DNA of 64,000 nt, taken from the NCBI RefSeq assembly GCF_028622875.1, contig NZ_CP117709.1, positions 7,071,001 through 7,135,000 on the forward strand. Direction: 5' to 3'. A program made the translations under genes and the position numbers. This DNA comes from Streptomyces sp. MMBL 11-1. GTDB lineage: Bacteria; Actinomycetota; Actinomycetes; Streptomycetales; Streptomycetaceae. Shown piece after piece: positions 60,832 through 64,000 of the stretch (positions are counted from its first letter, which is position 1; every line of letters starts with the position of its first letter). The notes under the pieces are model-generated. The model saw nothing but the letters and a program-made list of their open reading frames with translations, ran no database searches and was not told where the DNA came from.

Positions 60832-62091
60832 ATGCTGATGAACACTCCGTCCGCCGTGCCATCGGAAGCCGCTCCCGGCGCCCAACTCGCCGTCGCCGAA
60901 GCGCTGATGAGTCTGCTCCGCGACACCACCACCGAGCCGCGCCCCGACGTCCAGCTGGAGGCGCTGACCCTGGCAGTCTCCGCCGACCTGCCCGTGCTGC
61001 TCTGGGGCGAGCCGGGCATCGGCAAGACCGCGGCCCTCACCCAGCTCGCCGCCTCCCTGGACCTGCCGCTCACCACGGTCATCGCCAGCGTGCACGAGCC
61101 GTCCGACTTCTCCGGGCTGCCCGTCGTCGGCGACGACCCCGCCGAACAGGGAGTGCCGATGGCCCCGCCGGACTGGGCCGTCCGCCTCGTACGGGCGGGG
61201 CGCGGGCTGCTGTTCCTCGACGAACTCTCCACCGCACCGCCCGCCGTGCAGGCCGCGCTCCTCCGTCTCGTACTGGAGCGGCGGATCGGAGCGCTGCGGC
61301 TTCCGCCCGGCGTACGGATCGTGGCCGCCGCCAACCCGCGCTCCTCGGCGGCCGACGGCTGGGAGCTGAGCCCGCCGCTCGCCAACCGTTTCGTCCACCT
61401 CCAGTGGACCCACGACCACGAGGTGGTCGTACGGGGACTCGCCGGCACCTGGCCCCGCGCGACGCTGCCCCGCCTCGACCCCGGAAAGCTGCCCGAGGCC
61501 GTGGACTTCGCCCGCCGCGCGGTGTGCGGGCTCCTCTCCGCCCGCCCCACGCTCGTGCACCGGCTGCCCACCACGGAGACCCGCCGGGGCGGGCCGTGGC
61601 CGTCGCCGCGCAGCTGGGACATGACGCTGAACCTGATCGCGTTCGCGACCGCCGCCGGATCCTCCCGGGACGTGCTGTCCTTGCTGGTCCGGGGGACGGT
61701 GGGGGACGGCCCGGGGCTGGAACTGCTGGCGAGCCTGGACCGGATGGACCTTCCGGACCCCGAGGACCTCCTCGCCGACCCGGCGGGAGCCGTCCTGCCC
61801 GAGCGCGGCGATCTCCGCCAGGCCGCGCTGGATGGGGTCGTCGCGGCGGTCCGTACCCGCCCGGACCGAACCCGCTGGGACGCGGCGTGGGCGTTGCTCG
61901 TCCGGGCGCTGGAGTCCGGAGCCCCGGATCTGGTGGTCGTCCCGGCGACCACCCTCGCAGCGTTGCGCCAGGAGGACTGGGACGTACCGGCCTCCATCGA
62001 ACAGCTCGCGGGCGTCGTCTCCCTGTCCGGGCGCGCGGACCGGGCGGCCGCCCGGGTCACGGCGAAGGCGAAGGCGACGGCGGGCCGATGA
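60832..62091 (+). CDS. MoxR-type AAA+ ATPase
   Basis: The product is 419 residues, ATG at 60832 (or 60838). Walker A GEPGIGKT at 59-66, Walker B LLFLDELSTAP at about 126-136, sensor 1 VAAANPR at 164-170, and an arginine-finger-type segment LANRFVHLQW near 183-192. MoxR enzymes act as chaperone-like ATPases that load metal or activate vWA partner proteins. The stop overlaps the next gene by 4 bases (ATGA), so ATPase and vWA protein are made together. Confidence 0.92.
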   Translation: MLMNTPSAVPSEAAPGAQLAVAEALMSLLRDTTTEPRPDVQLEALTLAVSADLPVLLWGEPGIGKTAALTQLAASLDLPLTTVIASVHEPSDFSGLPVVGDDPAEQGVPMAPPDWAVRLVRAGRGLLFLDELSTAPPAVQAALLRLVLERRIGALRLPPGVRIVAAANPRSSAADGWELSPPLANRFVHLQWTHDHEVVVRGLAGTWPRATLPRLDPGKLPEAVDFARRAVCGLLSARPTLVHRLPTTETRRGGPWPSPRSWDMTLNLIAFATAAGSSRDVLSLLVRGTVGDGPGLELLASLDRMDLPDPEDLLADPAGAVLPERGDLRQAALDGVVAAVRTRPDRTRWDAAWALLVRALESGAPDLVVVPATTLAALRQEDWDVPASIEQLAGVVSLSGRADRAAARVTAKAKATAGR

Positions 62092-63332
62092 CGACGACGG
62101 ACACGTCGAGCGCGCTCGACCTCGACAAACTCTTCGCCGCCCGCCTGCAGGCGGCCCGGGTCCGCCCCTACCTGGCGACCGCGCTGTTCGCCCTGCACAC
62201 CGTGGAGTCACGGCAGGTCCCGACCATGGCGGTCGACCGGCACTGGCGGGTTTACGTCTCGCCGTCCTTCGTGGCCCGTACCCCGGTCGAGGAGTTGGCC
62301 GGGGTCTGGGTCCACGAGGTGTCGCACCTGCTGCGCGACCACCACGGCCGCAGCGACCGGGTCGCCCGCCAGCGCGGGCTGACCGGACCGGGGGAGCGGC
62401 TGCGGATGAACATCGCCGCCGACTGCGAGATCAACGACGACGTGTACGGCGACGGACTGGCCCGGCCGAAGGGCATCGTCTACCCGTCGACGCTGCACCT
62501 GCGCCCCGGCGAGCTGATGGAGGACTACCTGTACCAGTTCCGCCTCGGCACGCGCACCCAGAACCTCGCCTGGCTGGACTGCGGAAGCGGCGCCGACGGG
62601 CTGGAGCGGGAATGGGACCTGGGGCCCGACGGCGCGCACGGGCTCAGCGCGCACGAACAGGACGCGGTCCGCTTCCGTGTGGCGCAGGGCATCACCGGCC
62701 GGCCGGGAAACGCGTCGAAGGGGTGGAAGCGGTGGGCGGAGGAGGCGTTCCATCCTCCGCAGCCCTGGCGGGATCTGCTGGGCGCCGCCGTCCGTTCGGC
62801 CGCCTCGGGGCCCGGCGCGGGGGAGGACTACACCTACGGCCGCCCGTCGCGACGAGCCACCGGACTGCCCGGTGTCGTCCTGCCCAGCCTGCGGCGCAGA
62901 CCACCCCGGGTCTCCGTCGTCATCGACACCTCCGGCTCGGTCAGCGACGCCGAACTGGGCAGTGCCCTCCTGGAGGTCGCCGCCATCTCGCGCGCGGTGG
63001 GCGGCCGCCGCGACCTGGTCACCGTCCTCGCGTGCGACGCGGCGACCCGGGTCGTGCACCCGCTGTGCCAGGCCGAGGGCATCCCGCTGGTGGGAGGCGG
63101 CGGCACGGACCTGCGTACGGGCTTCGCCAAGGCGCTGCGGGGGCATCCCCGCCCCGACGCCATCGTGATCCTGACCGACGGGCAGACCCCCTGGCCGGCC
63201 GCGCAACCGGCGTGCCGGACGGTCGTCGGCCTGTTCCCGAGGGACCACAGGCGCCGCTCCTGGGACGAGAACAACCCCGACCACGTCCCTCGCCGGCCGC
63301 CGGCGTGGGCGCGGGTGGTGGAGATCGGGTAG
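62088..63332 (+). CDS. vWA-like protein with N-terminal metallopeptidase-type domain (DUF2201)
   Basis: The product is 414 residues. The N-terminal domain contains WVHEVSHLLRDHHGR, an H-E-x-x-H zinc-binding motif at 76-80, with a downstream acidic segment NIAADCEINDD; this is the DUF2201 putative metallopeptidase arrangement. The C-terminal domain has SVVIDTSGSVSD (MIDAS D-x-S-x-S, about 280-284), GGGGTDLRTGFAKAL (the MIDAS Thr) and AIVILTDGQTPWP, typical of vWA. It is translationally coupled to the MoxR gene. I infer that the ATPase drives activation of this protein. Confidence 0.9.
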   Translation: MTTTDTSSALDLDKLFAARLQAARVRPYLATALFALHTVESRQVPTMAVDRHWRVYVSPSFVARTPVEELAGVWVHEVSHLLRDHHGRSDRVARQRGLTGPGERLRMNIAADCEINDDVYGDGLARPKGIVYPSTLHLRPGELMEDYLYQFRLGTRTQNLAWLDCGSGADGLEREWDLGPDGAHGLSAHEQDAVRFRVAQGITGRPGNASKGWKRWAEEAFHPPQPWRDLLGAAVRSAASGPGAGEDYTYGRPSRRATGLPGVVLPSLRRRPPRVSVVIDTSGSVSDAELGSALLEVAAISRAVGGRRDLVTVLACDAATRVVHPLCQAEGIPLVGGGGTDLRTGFAKALRGHPRPDAIVILTDGQTPWPAAQPACRTVVGLFPRDHRRRSWDENNPDHVPRRPPAWARVVEIG

Positions 63333-63402
63333 CGCGCGACGCCGCCCCCGGGGCCCATCGAAGCGTGAGCGCGATCGTGCCGCGCCCCTGACCCGCTCCG
63401 GT

Positions 63403-63435
63403 CCCGGCTCGCTCCGATGCCCGGCTCGCTCCGAT
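63403..63435. repeat. Short tandem repeat upstream of the last gene
   Basis: CCCGGCTCGCTCCGAT occurs at 63403-63418 and 63420-63435 (17-base period). It lies in the 227-base gap after the vWA gene. The gap otherwise shows no gene, and may contain the promoter of the small gene at 63560. Confidence 0.85.
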
Positions 63436-63559
63436 CCCGCCTGCGGCCGGGCCGTACTCACCGAACCGCGGGACGGCGGCAGTGGTCTTCCATCACGATG
63501 GAGGGCAGGTAACCGATGGAGCGGCTGTGTCATCGGTCGTCGACGCGGGAGGAGCACCT

Positions 63560-63946
63560 GTGGAGCCGATTTCGGAGGGACTGCTGATGGCGCTGGCCGG
63601 CGGGGCGGCGGGAAGCGCCGGCCAGCAGGTCTGGCATGCGCTGCGCGACCTGGTCGCACGGAGGGAAGCGACCACGGGGGTTGAACCGCCGCGGAGTTCG
63701 ATCGAGGGCGAGCTGACGCTGCTCGAACAGCGCCCGCACGACACCGAGCGGGCTCGTTCTCTGGCAGGAGCCCTCAGTGAGCGGGCCGAGCGGGATCCCG
63801 CCTTCGCCGCCGCTCTCGCAGGCCTGCGGGAACAGGGCGAACGCGCGCACGGGACACCGGGGGCCGCGAGGTTCGAGATCAGTGGAGGGACCCAGCACTC
63901 CGTCGTCCAGGCTCAGAACGTGCACGGTGACATCACCTTCAACTGA
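63560..63946 (+). CDS. Small conflict-system-associated protein with VVQA-type C-terminal tail
   Basis: The product is 128 residues from the GTG at 63560, chosen because GGAGGAG lies 5 bases before it; in-frame GTGs at 63482 and 63527 are alternatives. It starts with a Gly-rich helix (MEPISEGLLMALAGGAAGSAGQQVWHALRDLVARR), then a helical bundle (DTERARSLAGALSERAERDPAFAAALAGLREQGE), and ends GTQHSVVQAQNVHGDITFN. From memory, this last type of sequence recurs in many actinobacterial proteins beside NTPase, TPR or caspase effectors. It is probably a regulatory or adaptor protein for a system that continues to the right of the window. Confidence 0.75.
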   Translation: MEPISEGLLMALAGGAAGSAGQQVWHALRDLVARREATTGVEPPRSSIEGELTLLEQRPHDTERARSLAGALSERAERDPAFAAALAGLREQGERAHGTPGAARFEISGGTQHSVVQAQNVHGDITFN

Positions 63947-64000
63947 GAGCGGAGACACGGCGCCGCGCCATCCGGCCGGCGACGGACCCCGCTTCGAGGT

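Overview
The window is high-GC actinobacterial chromosomal DNA, most likely Streptomyces. Codon third positions are almost all G or C. GTG starts and ATGA/GTGA stop-start overlaps are frequent. The gene content is typical of the genus: LacI, ROK and LysR sugar regulators, Tat-type lipoproteins, a DUF2254 protein, and a short MreB-like protein beside a fused SecDF. No phage, insertion sequence, rRNA or CRISPR array was seen.

Layout. 1-10646: mostly single housekeeping-type genes (end of a CocE/NonD-type hydrolase, LapA-like membrane protein, glyoxalase fold, methyltransferase, PAP2-diacylglycerol kinase fusion, a degenerate aminotransferase, a DedA/metallo-beta-lactamase pair, a membrane-anchored phosphodiesterase, a LacI regulator). 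11082-15429: short MreB-like actin, secreted protein and SecDF fusion, packed as one unit. 15559-28035: regulators and small-molecule enzymes (XRE regulator, pterin dehydratase, LysR, NmrA-like, AraC plus methyltransferase, ricin-like lectin, aldo/keto reductase, acyl-CoA ligase, a frameshifted LysR next to a BASS transporter, FdhD). 28286: a stand-alone KAS III.

29407-49595 is a continuous block of sugar-related genes on the + strand. It holds a ROK regulator, a complete sugar ABC transporter, a Gfo/Idh/MocA dehydrogenase and a TIM-barrel isomerase. Next comes a 1236-residue exported protein (sorbosone-dehydrogenase-like, PKD, CBM6-like, ThuA and 3-keto-disaccharide-hydrolase domains). After it lies a seven-gene ebo-type cluster (inositol-phosphate-synthase-like, UbiA prenyltransferase, TIM barrel, EboA, TatD-like, EboE, phosphodiesterase), followed by a Tat-exported TIM barrel. 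I infer oxidation-based (3-keto) glycoside breakdown coupled to a metabolite-export-type cluster.

49691-52885 carries a DUF2254 protein, tRNA-Leu(GAG) and a YihY/BrkB membrane protein. 53086-58999 is a ribose operon (LacI regulator, ATPase, permease fused to binding protein, ribokinase, ribose pyranase) with a paired operator. 59285 to the right edge holds an uncharacterised protein, a MoxR-type AAA+ ATPase, a metallopeptidase-vWA protein and a small protein with a C-terminal tail of a type I associate with actinobacterial conflict systems. This looks like the start of a MoxR-vWA conflict or defence locus cut by the window edge.
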